64,000 nt of DNA from Paenibacillus polygoni (GCF_030263935.1 NZ_CP127162.1:2303501-2367500); one strand, 5' to 3'; shown: positions 1 to 8,790, counted from the first letter of the stretch. The notes: a model not told the origin generated them from the sequence alone. Numbers and translations: made by a program.

Positions 1-1
1 T

Positions 2-145
2 ACGAATGGTTACCTTGGATCCAAAGGATCGGTAAGCCTAAGCACGGTTATACGGGAGAGAATTAGGGAAAGAACAATGCAATTATTTGAATATCGATAT
101 TTGCTAGATGGTGAAGTTGAGTTTGTATACCAAAGTGAAAAATAG
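2..145 (+). CDS. C-terminal end of an unidentified protein
   Basis: The reading frame is open from the window edge to a TAG stop and gives about 47 residues ending in LLDGEVEFVYQSEK. I do not recognise the family. An internal ATG preceded by a purine-rich stretch could instead start a 21-residue peptide. The first cassette-type repeat begins about 50 bases after the stop, so this is probably the last part of the previous cassette gene. Confidence 0.3.
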   Translation, partial: TNGYLGSKGSVSLSTVIRERIRERTMQLFEYRYLLDGEVEFVYQSEK

Positions 146-196
146 AGTTGTAATCTTGATCAAAGTTTATAGGCGATGCCTCGATGATACTAACAT

Positions 197-342
197 CGTA
201 TAACAAAGTATTAACGATGTATGGCTATCATCCCTTGGTTTTCAGATGTATAATCATGGAAGAAGACTCAGACAACAAACGGCCTAGCCTAATATAAGAG
301 CTATTTAAAGCTGGGTCGTTTCGTGAATATAAAAACGTTATG
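197..342 (+). repeat. attC-like cassette repeat, copy A
   Basis: It opens with CGTATAAC and closes with CGTGAATATAAAAACGTTAT, immediately before the ribosome binding site of the next gene. The inner blocks GGCCTAGCC and TATTTAAAGC correspond to GGCTAAGTC and CTTTAAGC of the better copies. The ends are imperfect inverted repeats (ATAAC against GTTAT). Confidence 0.65.
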
Positions 343-381
343 TACAATTCGGGGATAAACATATATCTAAGGAGAATTTTC

Positions 382-915
382 ATGGATGGAAACAATCAAT
401 TTAAGATTATGGATATAACGGGAATGAATCATCAAATTAGTCAACTCGTATCAATGATGAACTATGCAAGATTTACAACAATTAATGCAGTTCAAGGGCT
501 AACGATTGATGAACTTGATTATTTAGAAGATCCAAATAGTAATACGATTGGTGCTTTACTGCTTCATATAGCTGCGGTTGAGATTGGTTTTCAAATTGAG
601 ATTTTTGATAATAGAACACCAAATGAGGAAGAATTAAAAGAATGGCTTGCAGCTTATGAACTAGGCGAAAAGGGACGGAATGAAATTAGAGGTAATTCTC
701 TTGATTACTATGTAAACAAGCTTGAACAAGTACGCCTTAGAACTCTAAAAGAATTTAGACAAAAAGATGATAATTGGCTTTATGAAGAGCGGAAATGGTC
801 TGGATTACCTTCAAATAATTATTTCATTTGGTTTCATGTATTTGAGGATGAAATAAATCATCGGGGACAAATCAGATGGTTAAGACAGAGACTTCCTAGG
901 CCAATTGTAAAATGA
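382..915 (+). CDS. DinB/DUF664-type protein (DinB superfamily)
   Basis: The product is 177 residues with the four-helix DinB architecture. An N-terminal helix carries LLHIAAVE (His62) and the C-terminus carries HVFEDEINHRGQIRWL (His152, His160), the signature of the metal-binding DinB/DUF664 group. Members include thiol-dependent transferases such as bacillithiol transferases, but the substrate here cannot be read from sequence. I chose the ATG with GGAG seven bases upstream; an in-frame ATG 42 bases earlier lies in the repeat tail and has no ribosome binding site. It is a single gene between repeat copies A and B, which is the cassette layout. Confidence 0.85.
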   Translation: MDGNNQFKIMDITGMNHQISQLVSMMNYARFTTINAVQGLTIDELDYLEDPNSNTIGALLLHIAAVEIGFQIEIFDNRTPNEEELKEWLAAYELGEKGRNEIRGNSLDYYVNKLEQVRLRTLKEFRQKDDNWLYEERKWSGLPSNNYFIWFHVFEDEINHRGQIRWLRQRLPRPIVK

Positions 916-960
916 ATAGTAAATAGATTTGTAAGAAGATTCAAAGATGATCCGAACTTC

Positions 961-1140
961 ACATAACATTATATTCACGATTAGAGGCATTCGCCCCTCG
1001 GTTTACTAAGAATTGAATTGAGCTTACTGCGATCCGGCGGCGGACACATCTGCACGGACTAACCGCATCGCGGCTGGGCTTGTGGCCCTTAAGTCGGTGG
1101 GACATTGTGAATACACATACGTCATATGCAATCGGCGTAA
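961..1140 (+). repeat. attC-like cassette repeat, copy B
   Basis: Opens ACATAACATTATATTCACG shortly after the preceding stop and closes TTGTGAATACACATACGTCAT. ATTCAC near the left end pairs with GTGAAT near the right end. The middle has a CCCCTCGG block and CCCTTAAGTC. The right TA-box is diverged (GTCAT instead of GTTAT). Confidence 0.7.
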
Positions 1141-1179
1141 TCAGGATTACCTTAACCTCGTATAAAGGAGTTCATATCA

Positions 1180-1701
1180 ATGGATATTTTTGCAGAATTA
1201 GAATACATACAAAAAGCTCTCTTTGATCAAGATCTTGATAGTTTAGAAGAGAAATACTTTAGCTTATGCTGTGAATTAGCAGGAAACAAAGAAGCCGAAC
1301 GAATTCGAAATATTAAATTACATGATTATGAAAAAAAACTAAAGGAAACTTTGTTAAGGACAATTTTAAATACTAATCAGCATTCTGATCAAGCAATATA
1401 CTTTGAGTATGATCTTGATAATTCATGGAGAAGTACGTTTTTCATCTGTAATGAATACAAAAATCTGACAGAAAAAGATGATGAATGGGCTTGTGATTGG
1501 GTTGATGAAGTTACTGGACCAGAATTAGAGAAATTTGCAGATATTTACAATGAGTTTGGATTTGATTCATCCAATGCGTTATATTTAATTACTCGTACTG
1601 TGACGGTATTCACAAAACTATGTAGGAACATAACTTATGACAAACCTATCTGTATAGCATTTCATGATCAAGATCCCATAATGAGAACAAAAAAAGAGTA
1701 G
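1180..1701 (+). CDS. hypothetical protein, acidic, 173 residues
   Basis: The gene starts at ATG with AAAGGAG ten bases upstream and ends just before repeat copy C. The protein is soluble and acidic and has no signal peptide or membrane segment. A charged helical N-terminal half is followed by a region rich in Trp, Asp and Glu (FEYDLDNSWRSTFF, then DDEWACDWVDEVTG). The composition resembles small immunity or DUF4303-like proteins, but I do not recognise the family with confidence. Its placement as a lone gene between two repeats marks it as a cassette gene. Confidence 0.7.
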   Translation: MDIFAELEYIQKALFDQDLDSLEEKYFSLCCELAGNKEAERIRNIKLHDYEKKLKETLLRTILNTNQHSDQAIYFEYDLDNSWRSTFFICNEYKNLTEKDDEWACDWVDEVTGPELEKFADIYNEFGFDSSNALYLITRTVTVFTKLCRNITYDKPICIAFHDQDPIMRTKKE

Positions 1702-1734
1702 AGTATTTTTCTTTTTTAAGGGAGAAAAACTAAA

Positions 1735-1908
1735 CATCTGATAACATTATATTCACGCTACAGGCATAGGGGTCCTCGGTCTGATCGAGGATTTATAATG
1801 AAATGAATCATGTAGACACACGAGGCTAAGTCTTGTGGACCCCGTTCGCTAAGAGACCTTATTAAGCCTCTCGACGTCGTGAACACGGGAACGTATATAG
1901 GAAATCCG
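1735..1908 (+). repeat. attC-like cassette repeat, copy C
   Basis: One of the clearest copies. It opens CATCTGATAACATTATATTCACG and closes GTCGTGAACACGGGAACGTAT followed by GGAAATCCG. Nested arms are TTCACG/CGTGAA and GGGGTCC/GGACCCC. It contains CGAGGCTAAGTC and TTATTAAGCC. Confidence 0.8.
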
Positions 1909-1940
1909 CATAAATACATTTAATGAGGGGATCAATTCAA

Positions 1941-2936
1941 TTGCCAAATACTAATTATGTTGAAATCTCTAAGAAAGCTTTGAAAGAGTATGATCTCAAT
2001 GATTATGAGATTGAGTATATTGGTCATAGCGGAAATGTCGTATATTGTGTTAACGAAACGGATAGTACTAGAAAGTTTTCTCTTAGAATTCATGAATCAC
2101 GATCCCAGGGATTTGAAGAGATGTGGAGTACAAAGGAGTCTATTCATTCTGAAGTGACATGGTTAGATGCTCTTTCTAGAGCAAGTGATATAGTAGTTCC
2201 AAAACCAATATATAACCAAAATAATAATCTGATTACCGAAGTTAATCATTGCGACAAGGTTATGTATTGTACTTTATTAACTTGGGTTGATGGGGAACAA
2301 AAGCCATATGTTCCGACTGCTAAAGATGCAGGTAAAGTCGGGACGATGATTGGAAAGCTCCATTTTGAATCTAGTAAATGGATCGTTCCATATGGATTTT
2401 CACGACCGACTTTCGATGAACATAAACTCGATAAATCATTGGAACGAATTCAAATTGCCATTGAGAATGGTACTCTAATTAAGAGTGGAGAAACACTTAT
2501 TTTAGCAGGACAAAAAGCGAAGAACATTATAATAAATCTTGAAAAAACAAATATTAATTGGGGAGTAATCCATGCTGATTTAATACCTTCTAACTATATA
2601 TTTCACAATGATATAGTTAGCCCTATTGATTTCGGTGCTTGTGGTTTTGGATTTTATTTATTTGATCTTGGGTGGACATTTTCATATATTCATCCTTCAT
2701 TTAGAGAAAGTTTATTGAAATGTTATTCAAACGTATTCCCATTACCGTCAAACTATGAATCGTTACTTGAAACATTTTTTATTGCAGGTCAATTAGATAC
2801 CTTAGGTTTTTGGTTAGGGATGCCTGATTCTAATGAATGGTTGGAAGGTCACATAAGTAGTCTAGTAAGTAGAGAATTTAGTAGATATTTAAGTAATGAG
2901 TCATTTCTATATACAGGCACACCCTATTGGGAATAG
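1941..2936 (+). CDS. aminoglycoside phosphotransferase (APH)-like kinase
   Basis: The protein kinase-like APH/homoserine-kinase fold is indicated by the Brenner motif HADLIPSN in the C-terminal half and the Mg-binding IDFGACGFG that follows, where APH proteins have HGDxxxxN and IDFx. The substrate is unknown and need not be an aminoglycoside. I prefer the TTG start because GAGGGG sits ten bases upstream of it; an in-frame ATG 18 bases earlier overlaps that ribosome binding site. Length (331 residues) is normal for the family. It is flanked by repeat copies C and D. Confidence 0.85.
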   Translation: MPNTNYVEISKKALKEYDLNDYEIEYIGHSGNVVYCVNETDSTRKFSLRIHESRSQGFEEMWSTKESIHSEVTWLDALSRASDIVVPKPIYNQNNNLITEVNHCDKVMYCTLLTWVDGEQKPYVPTAKDAGKVGTMIGKLHFESSKWIVPYGFSRPTFDEHKLDKSLERIQIAIENGTLIKSGETLILAGQKAKNIIINLEKTNINWGVIHADLIPSNYIFHNDIVSPIDFGACGFGFYLFDLGWTFSYIHPSFRESLLKCYSNVFPLPSNYESLLETFFIAGQLDTLGFWLGMPDSNEWLEGHISSLVSREFSRYLSNESFLYTGTPYWE

Positions 2937-2966
2937 ATTATTGAGGTAACTCAATGGAGGAGCCAA

Positions 2967-3138
2967 CATCCGATAACAACGTAGCTACACTGGAAGCTAG
3001 GCCTTAGTTCGCAAGAAGAGGAAGGGCAGAGAAGTTGATTCAGCTCACTATCCTGCGAGGCTAAGTCCACCAGACCCGGTCGCTATTCTTTTAAGACTCT
3101 CGGGTTGTTAGATACGGGAAAGTTAAGTGAAAGATCTG
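2967..3138 (+). repeat. attC-like cassette repeat, copy D
   Basis: Opens CATCCGATAACAACG about 30 bases after the APH-like gene. It contains GCGAGGCTAAGTCC, GGTCGCTATTCTTTTAAG and CTCGGGTTGTTAGATACGGGAA, and ends in GTTAAGTGAAAGATCTG. The left TAAC box is intact; the right GTTA box is AGTTAAG. Confidence 0.8.
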
Positions 3139-3161
3139 CACAAATGAGAGGAAGATGTTAC

Positions 3162-3728
3162 ATGGATGTAGGAAAGTTATTTGAATCTTCACATACGTTT
3201 GAAACAGATCGATTGATAATCAGGAGATTAACACCAGAATATGCATTGGAGTACTTCGAAATTGCCTCGAGCCCAATCGTTTCTGCAGAAACGATCTGGA
3301 ATAGACATCAAACATTGGAAGACACCATTGGCTACCTTCAAAGGGTTTCGAATCGATTCGAGAAAAAAGAAGAGATTCATTGGGGAATTATATACAAAGA
3401 AACTGATAAATTGGTCGGACGAACGGGGCTAATAATGATTGATTCAGAGCATGAAAAGGCTGAATTAGGATATGTTATTTCAAATCAATATTGGAATCAG
3501 GGAATTGCAACAGAAGCTACATATCCAATCCTTGAATATGCATTTAATGAGGTTGGCTTTAATAGGATTGAAGCCAGATGTCGTACCAACAATGTTGGTT
3601 CGTATAGGGTAATGGAAAAGCTAGGATTCGTATTTGAAGGGGTACTAAGAAAGCAGTTAAAGATAAAAGGGAAATTTATGGATCAAAAGTTGTACTCTAT
3701 CCTGAAGGAAGAGTTCATTAGCAAATAA
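3162..3728 (+). CDS. GNAT acetyltransferase, RimJ/RimL-like
   Basis: A 188-residue acetyl-CoA dependent N-acetyltransferase. The N-terminus has the typical ETDRLIIRRLTPEYA strand and the acetyl-CoA loop is ISNQYWNQGIATEA. The C-terminal strand NNVGSYRVMEKLGF is the usual motif B region. This pattern is that of ribosomal-protein or small-molecule acetyltransferases of the RimJ/RimL branch; the acceptor is unknown. I chose the ATG preceded by GAGAGGAAG; the upstream in-frame codons belong to repeat copy D. Confidence 0.88.
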   Translation: MDVGKLFESSHTFETDRLIIRRLTPEYALEYFEIASSPIVSAETIWNRHQTLEDTIGYLQRVSNRFEKKEEIHWGIIYKETDKLVGRTGLIMIDSEHEKAELGYVISNQYWNQGIATEATYPILEYAFNEVGFNRIEARCRTNNVGSYRVMEKLGFVFEGVLRKQLKIKGKFMDQKLYSILKEEFISK

Positions 3729-3745
3729 GGGGAAGATAGTACCGC

Positions 3746-3958
3746 CTCAATAACATGGCATTCGCGCTGTGAGCATCTACCGCGTTCCTTAATTCATTCG
3801 CTGACTAGAGAATAAGAGATCAGATGAAAAACGCTGTAACACCAACTTATAACTTATCGCGGACATTAGCTCTGGGTGGATAAGCCTTATCTTACCCTCC
3901 TAGACTTCTTTAAGTCAGTAAGGAGGGTAGTGTATACCTGAACATTATATACATTCGG
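3746..3958 (+). repeat. attC-like cassette repeat, copy E (long)
   Basis: Opens CTCAATAACATGGCATTCGCG and closes GTGTATACCTGAACATTATAT. It contains TTCTTTAAGTC and a strong internal hairpin, TACCCTCCTAGACTT...AAGGAGGGTA. At about 210 bp it is longer than most copies. Confidence 0.6.
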
Positions 3959-4043
3959 CGTAAAGCTATAAAACATTAAAAAATACAGGTATGATGCAAT
4001 AAAGGTTTTCGTTAATATTGTGGCTGAAAGGATGATGAGATAC

Positions 4044-4274
4044 ATGTTCAGTCGTAAAGATACTAGAAAATTACTGGGGATTTTTTTCGGGATTACCTTT
4101 CTAATTACAAGCAGTTTGACAATTTACTTATTGGAAACGAATAAGTCACATCCATATATAAGTGGATTATTAACTCTTTCTCTATTTGTGTTTTTCCTAA
4201 CAGCAGTAAACTTTATAATATTGATTTTGAAAAAAATGCAGAAGAAAAGAGAGTTGTTAAGATCGCAGAACTAA
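4044..4274 (+). CDS. small two-helix membrane protein
   Basis: A basic N-terminus (FSRKDTRKLLG) is followed by two hydrophobic helices (about residues 8-30 and 40-64) and a Lys/Arg-rich tail. No family is recognised. The start is uncertain: ATG here has AAAGGA eleven bases upstream, while GTG 24 bases earlier and two closer ATGs are also in frame. It follows repeat copy E directly. Confidence 0.5.
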   Translation: MFSRKDTRKLLGIFFGITFLITSSLTIYLLETNKSHPYISGLLTLSLFVFFLTAVNFIILILKKMQKKRELLRSQN

Positions 4275-4464
4275 TGTTAATAAAAGCTGATAATAAATAA
4301 TTTTAAAAGATCATATTGATTTGCAGATGGATATCTGGGAACGGATACAGCCCGGACACATGCAGCATTTGTTTGGTTCATGGATGCGAGAAGTAATTAG
4401 TTATCCAGATACAATAACTTTATACTACATTTCTATTAAATTTGATAAAGACAGGAGCGAATCC

Positions 4465-4959
4465 ATGGATATTAGCTCATTAATATTTGCTCAATTAGTA
4501 GGAAAATTTGAAGAAATTAGAGATACTCTGAAAAAGGGGTTAAATCAATTAGACGATGATGAAGTGAATTATCGTCCTAATTATGAGAGTAATACAATAG
4601 CAAATTTGGTTGTTCATATAGAAGGGAATATTCTTCAAAGAATTGGAACAGGTATCCATGGATATCAGGATGAGAGATCTAGAGAAAATGAATTTAGCAG
4701 AGAATTGTATGTTACAAAGGACGAGTTATTAAACAGAATTGACCATTCATTTGCGTTTTTAATTGAAAGTACAAAAAAATTGCAATATGAGGATCTATTA
4801 AGAGAAATAGAAGTACGAGGAAAACCAAGAACAATATATGAGGTTTTACAACAGTGTGCGTCTCATTATTCCGAACACCTTGGTCAAATTCTTTATATAT
4901 CCAAAATATGTTTAGGATCATCATATAAAACAACTTCAATTTATAAGAAGACATTTTGA
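4465..4959 (+). CDS. DUF1572 family protein (DinB superfamily)
   Basis: A 164-residue all-helical protein. VVHIEGNILQRI in the first half and ASHYSEHLGQILYI near the C-terminus are the conserved DUF1572 motifs, with the HxxEHxGQ metal-binding pattern. Function is unknown beyond the DinB fold. An AGGAG lies ten bases before the chosen ATG. The frame is open 144 bases further upstream, but that part shows no homology to the family and may be leftover DNA. It ends just before repeat copy F. Confidence 0.82.
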   Translation: MDISSLIFAQLVGKFEEIRDTLKKGLNQLDDDEVNYRPNYESNTIANLVVHIEGNILQRIGTGIHGYQDERSRENEFSRELYVTKDELLNRIDHSFAFLIESTKKLQYEDLLREIEVRGKPRTIYEVLQQCASHYSEHLGQILYISKICLGSSYKTTSIYKKTF

Positions 4960-5017
4960 TATAGGGTTGAGGTAATGAAAGTAGATATGAAAGCGTATTC
5001 GAAGATGCTATCAACAT

Positions 5018-5175
5018 CGTCGCATAACACGATATCATGCTTCAGGCCATCTGGCCCTCGGTCCGCAGATGCAAGGAAGCGGGAGCAGCCGGACAATCCT
5101 GGCTAAGTCGGTCGGACCGCACATTTGCGCTTTAAGCAGTGAGGGTTCGTGAATACAAAGTCGTAATCCGAAATA
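5018..5175 (+). repeat. attC-like cassette repeat, copy F
   Basis: Opens CGTCGCATAACACG and closes TTCGTGAATACAAAGTCGTAATCCGAAAT. Nested arms CCCTC/GAGGG and CGGTCC/GGACCG are in the correct order for one long hairpin. It contains GGCTAAGTCGG and GCGCTTTAAGC. The next start codon is about 20 bases beyond it. Confidence 0.82.
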
Positions 5176-5195
5176 AGAATATTGGAGGGTTCTAT

Positions 5196-5972
5196 ATGGA
5201 AAACAAAGAAACTTTCAATTTCATTGCCAGGGAATATGAACGATATAGACCCACATATCCTAATGAAATGTTTGATGATATTTTAAATTACTCGAATATT
5301 AAGAACGATGAAAAGATACTTGAAATTGGTTGTGGAACAGGACAAGCAACTGGGGGATTTGTACACAAAGATTTTAAAAATATTACCTGTATTGAACTAG
5401 GTGATAAATTAGCTCATTTTACCACGGACAAATTTAAATCAGTAAATACGATTAAAGTAGTAAATACATCATTTGAAGATTGGGACGGTTCAGGCAGTCC
5501 TTATAAACTTGCTGTGTCAGGCACCGCATTCCATTTTATTGAACCTGAATTCGGCTACAGAAAAGTGTGGGAACTCCTTGAAGATACAGGATCCATTGCT
5601 TTCTTTTGGACAGTGCATGTCCCACTTTTCGATGTTGTAAACAATGAAATAAGATCACATTATCAAGAGCTAGCACCGCATTTAGATGATTCAAAGTATA
5701 AATTGCCTGAAGAAACTGTATATGAGAGAAAGATGATTACTGAGAAAACTGGAATTTTTACAAACATTATCGTGAAAGAATATAGTCAAACTCAATCACA
5801 TACCAGTAATGATTTTGTCTCATTATTAAATACAAATTCAAGACACAGACAACTATCTAAACCAGTAAAAAGCACTTTGCTAGAGAAGATAAAAAAGACT
5901 ATTGATAAAGCAGGTGGATATGTAAATAAAGAACATAGAGTTGCACTTTTTTTGGGGAAGAAGTTGACATGA
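5196..5972 (+). CDS. class I SAM-dependent methyltransferase
   Basis: A 258-residue Rossmann-fold methyltransferase. Motif I is ILEIGCGTGQATG (about residues 41-53), followed by IELGDKLAHF as the acidic motif II and a FIEP-type motif. The group resembles Methyltransf_11/25 small-molecule enzymes; the substrate is unknown. The ATG has GGAGG seven bases upstream; in-frame codons further upstream lie in repeat copy F. It is a lone cassette gene between copies F and G. Confidence 0.88.
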   Translation: MENKETFNFIAREYERYRPTYPNEMFDDILNYSNIKNDEKILEIGCGTGQATGGFVHKDFKNITCIELGDKLAHFTTDKFKSVNTIKVVNTSFEDWDGSGSPYKLAVSGTAFHFIEPEFGYRKVWELLEDTGSIAFFWTVHVPLFDVVNNEIRSHYQELAPHLDDSKYKLPEETVYERKMITEKTGIFTNIIVKEYSQTQSHTSNDFVSLLNTNSRHRQLSKPVKSTLLEKIKKTIDKAGGYVNKEHRVALFLGKKLT

Positions 5973-5992
5973 GAGTATTTTAAGATGTCGGT

Positions 5993-6092
5993 TACATCCG
6001 ATAACCCATATCTACGCTTGGGGCTGGTCTCTGGTTCACAAGAAGAGAGGGGAAGATACGTCTCAAATAAGCAAACGTTAGGTGAAATTCCT
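5993..6092 (+). repeat. attC-like cassette repeat, copy G (shortened)
   Basis: Opens CATCCGATAACCC and closes AAACGTTAGGTGAAATTC. The middle is only about half the usual length: GAAGAG is present but GGCTAAGTC and CTTTAAGC are missing, so this copy has an internal deletion. Confidence 0.65.
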
Positions 6093-6152
6093 GGAAATAA
6101 ACAAGAGTAATACTTTCTTTCTAAGGGAAGTTTGATTCTCTAGGGGGCACAT

Positions 6153-6756
6153 ATGTATCTAATGTTAGGTATTTCCTTGTTGTTGTGTAATAATAACCCC
6201 TTTAGGAAAAATAGAGAAATATACTGTATTCGTTTGGGCTATGATCATATTGATCTCTGTTCCTTTTTTTAGTGATAAGTATATTTTTAAGATGCCTATT
6301 CATTATGAGAAGGCACTGCCCATATTCGGATTTCTTATCTTGGTGTATATCGTATCATCTCGCTTCTCGGGATATAATCCGATTGGAGAGTATAATATAG
6401 TAAATTTTATTATTACTTATCCAATAGTAGAGGAATTTATTTTTAGAGGATTGATATTGCCAAATTTAGAGCAGGTCTTTGTCTCATCCAAAATTATACA
6501 AATTCTTTATATGCCTGTAACAACTCCAGTTATTGTTTCTGCGATTCTCTTCGCAATCTGTCACTTACAGTATTATAAATTATCAGCGCAAAGTATCAGA
6601 TTTATAATTAATGCTTTCTTGGGTGGGATTTTGTTAGGTGCCATCACTGTGATGACACAATCGATATTGTTTGCGCTCATATTACATATTGTATTTAATT
6701 CATTTTCCGTGATTTTTGCAAAGAGAATGTCAAAAAACACTATTCGAAATTCATGA
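6153..6756 (+). pseudogene. CPBP-family membrane protease, probably frameshifted
   Basis: The downstream frame (from about 6181) encodes a CPBP/CAAX-type intramembrane protein: EEFIFRG (the EExxxR motif), CHLQYY and HIVFN supply the Glu and His metal ligands among hydrophobic helices. The best ribosome binding site (AGGGGG) and ATG lie upstream in another frame, which reads MYLMLGISL and stops at 6189. Fusing the two frames needs a net one-base change near 6178-6190 and gives 200 residues, normal for the family. If translation starts at the internal ATG 6241 a shorter protein of 171 residues would still contain the active site. Confidence 0.55.
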
Positions 6757-6757
6757 G

Positions 6758-6895
6758 ATTATATCGTTTACGATTGGGAAGGGAAAGAGGAAATATACAG
6801 TCGATTCGTATGCAAAGATTTTTGTACATCATGATAAACATCATCAAGGGCAGATAGAAAATGTACGATCTTTATACAAAGCAAATCAGAGATGA
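6758..6895 (+). pseudogene. C-terminal remnant of a DinB-like gene
   Basis: One frame reads IISFTIGKGKRKYTVDSYAK and then IFVHHDKHHQGQIENVRSLYK before a stop. The HHDKHHQGQI stretch is the C-terminal metal-binding motif of DinB-superfamily proteins. No start codon or N-terminal half is present, and the segment begins right at the end of the CPBP-like gene, so this is a gene end left behind by a deletion. Confidence 0.55.
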
Positions 6896-7018
6896 CTTGG
6901 AAATTATCATATGAAAACTATCATATGAGGTTCACACAAATCCAACTGTTGTAAGGCAGTGAGTGTTGATAGATACAAGATCATGAAACTACTGGAAGAA
7001 AAGAGGGGGAAGATCTAT

Positions 7019-7177
7019 ATGAATCTCTCTATTATTAAGAAGATTATTGATGAAAAGAGTAAGACTTCGAAATTTTCCGGATCCATTTTATTTGGGAATC
7101 AAGAACAAGAATATACGAAAGTATATGGCTATGCTAATCGTAGTGAAGGAATTAAGGCTAAAATTGGTAGAGACTGA
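7019..7177 (+). pseudogene. N-terminal fragment of a class C-type serine hydrolase
   Basis: 52 residues from an ATG with a GAGGGGGAAG ribosome binding site. FSGSILFGNQEQEYTKVYGY followed by ANRSEGIK matches the first strand pair of beta-lactamase/transpeptidase-like serine hydrolases. The SxxK motif that should follow is missing: the frame stops after about 50 residues and repeat copy H starts 17 bases later. The rest of the gene has been deleted up to the repeat. Confidence 0.6.
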
Positions 7178-7193
7178 ATGAATCAGTCAGTAG

Positions 7194-7413
7194 CATCAGA
7201 TAACGCAGTATTTATGCTATGTACCTTGTCCTTATTGTCCTCACGATGAGGAAAGAAGAGAAGTTAACTCAGTTCACAACCGAGCGAGGCTAAGTCCTTC
7301 GGAACCGGCGAGTGCGCTTTATCTTCTTCTCTTCATGTTTGCTCCAGCAGTAACTACGGAATCAGTTCCCTCTTCTTGGATACGTAGATGCAGTACACGG
7401 TAGGTGAAATCAT
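7194..7413 (+). repeat. attC-like cassette repeat, copy H (with insertion)
   Basis: Opens CATCAGATAACGC and closes GGATACGTAGATGCAGTACACGGTAGGTGAAATC. It contains GCGAGGCTAAGTCC, CTTCGGAACCGG and GTGCGCTTTA. About 50 extra bases lie between the CTTTA block and the right end. Confidence 0.7.
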
Positions 7414-7455
7414 AGCGATTGTTTTAAAAATATGAAGCGACTTAGGGAGGGTTAT

Positions 7456-8031
7456 ATGAAGACCATTATTTATATGGTTAGACATGCCGAGTCACCATAT
7501 ACAGAAGGAAATGAAAGAACTAGAGGGCTTACCTTAGATGGAAAGCTGAATGCAGAGAAAATAACGGAAATATTAAAGGAAGAAGGAATAAACGTTATTA
7601 TTTCAAGTCCTTATGTTCGAGCAATTCTAACACTGGAAGGTTTGGCCAAAGAGTTAGAGTTAGATATTCAAATTTTTGAGGATCTAAGGGAAAGGCATTT
7701 TTCAGACTATATGATTTCTCACGAAGAATTTATGCCCGCTATGACGAAGATGTTTGAAGACCCTGACTATGCATTGCCAGGAGGAGAATCAAACATGATC
7801 TGTCAGAATCGTTCAGTTGCAGTTTTAAAGAATATCTTAGAGGTACATAAAGGAAAGAAGGTTGCTATGGGAACACACGGGAATGTAATGACATTGATGA
7901 TGAATTATTTTGACTCAGATTACGGATTTGATTTCATGAATCAAGTAAAGAAACCAGACATTTATAAATTACAATTTAAAGACCTGACTTTAGAAAAAGT
8001 AACAAGACTATGGAAAGACCAATTAATTTGA
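7456..8031 (+). CDS. histidine phosphatase family protein
   Basis: A 191-residue member of the phosphoglycerate-mutase-like phosphatases. The catalytic RHG-type motif is VRHAESPY at residues 8-15 (Arg9, His10), the second Arg/Glu pair lies in SSPYVRAILT and DLRER, and the second catalytic His is in MGTHGNVM. The substrate is not predictable. The ATG follows GGGAGG by six bases; an in-frame ATG 24 bases earlier has no ribosome binding site. It is a lone gene after repeat copy H. Confidence 0.88.
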   Translation: MKTIIYMVRHAESPYTEGNERTRGLTLDGKLNAEKITEILKEEGINVIISSPYVRAILTLEGLAKELELDIQIFEDLRERHFSDYMISHEEFMPAMTKMFEDPDYALPGGESNMICQNRSVAVLKNILEVHKGKKVAMGTHGNVMTLMMNYFDSDYGFDFMNQVKKPDIYKLQFKDLTLEKVTRLWKDQLI

Positions 8032-8056
8032 TGGTGATAAAAGAGAACTTTAACTT

Positions 8057-8080
8057 CGTGTAACATGAAATTCTCGCATC
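8057..8080 (+). repeat. attC-like half-site I (left half only)
   Basis: CGTGTAACATGAAATTCTCGC matches the left end of the repeat (TAACATTATATTCACG). No right half is seen before the next gene, which starts 40 bases later. Confidence 0.4.
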
Positions 8081-8118
8081 TTGATTTTTATCGGCTTTAG
8101 GAGGGGGAGTTCAAGTAA

Positions 8119-8790
8119 ATGATTTCTTTTCTGATATCGATATTACTATATTCATCTCCGAAAATTGAGTTTTCCGATGAGGAGATTGTTCATTTTGAAA
8201 AATTAGCTTTATCAATTAAGGATGGACATTTAATTAACTACCATTTACCATATCAAAAGTTTCGCTTCTTATCGTATTTGTCTTTGAAAGGAGATTACGT
8301 TTTTCATGGTTCAAATAATCATAGTATTGAATGCTTTGAACCACGAGAGCAAACATTATATCACGGTGAAATGACGAAAGCAGTTTTTGCATCATCAGAC
8401 CCAGTTTGGTCTATGTTTTTTGCAGTATTTAATAGAAATAAATTAGTAGGAAGCTTTAGGAATGGGTGTATTCTTGGTCGAAGAAAGAAATATCACTTTT
8501 ATTCAATAAATGAATCAACAATGAAAAATAAACCATGGACCAATGGAATGATATACATTCTTCCAAAAGATAAATTTTCAACATCAACTCAAGGAAAAGT
8601 CCATTTTGATGAATGGGTCAGTAAAGAGTTAGTAGTACCCATCGGAAAGGTGAACGTTTCATTGGAAGATTTTTATTACCGAAATCAAATAGCAACACAT
8701 AAGGATAACGAATCATTGTTAAAAACATGGATGTTGTACAAGGCAAGAACTATGTCACCAAATCGGAAGAGGACAAGGAACAGCACTTAA
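8119..8790 (+). CDS. hypothetical protein, possibly ADP-ribosyltransferase-like
   Basis: A 223-residue soluble protein with a hydrophobic N-terminus. The central region YVFHGSNNHSIECFEPR followed about 20 residues later by AVFASSDPVWSMFFAVF resembles the spacing of 'HG...' and 'vyAs.dp..a.ffA' motifs in ADP-ribosyl/KptA-like folds. That likeness is inference, not a family match. GGAGGGGG lies about 12 bases before the ATG. The basic C-terminal tail (NRKRTRNST) ends at the start of the next degenerate repeat. Confidence 0.65.
   Translation: MISFLISILLYSSPKIEFSDEEIVHFEKLALSIKDGHLINYHLPYQKFRFLSYLSLKGDYVFHGSNNHSIECFEPREQTLYHGEMTKAVFASSDPVWSMFFAVFNRNKLVGSFRNGCILGRRKKYHFYSINESTMKNKPWTNGMIYILPKDKFSTSTQGKVHFDEWVSKELVVPIGKVNVSLEDFYYRNQIATHKDNESLLKTWMLYKARTMSPNRKRTRNST

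Noticed and set aside
3241..3432. Second + strand frame inside the GNAT gene at 3.2 kb
   Set aside because: It is fully inside a better gene in another frame and has no family likeness.
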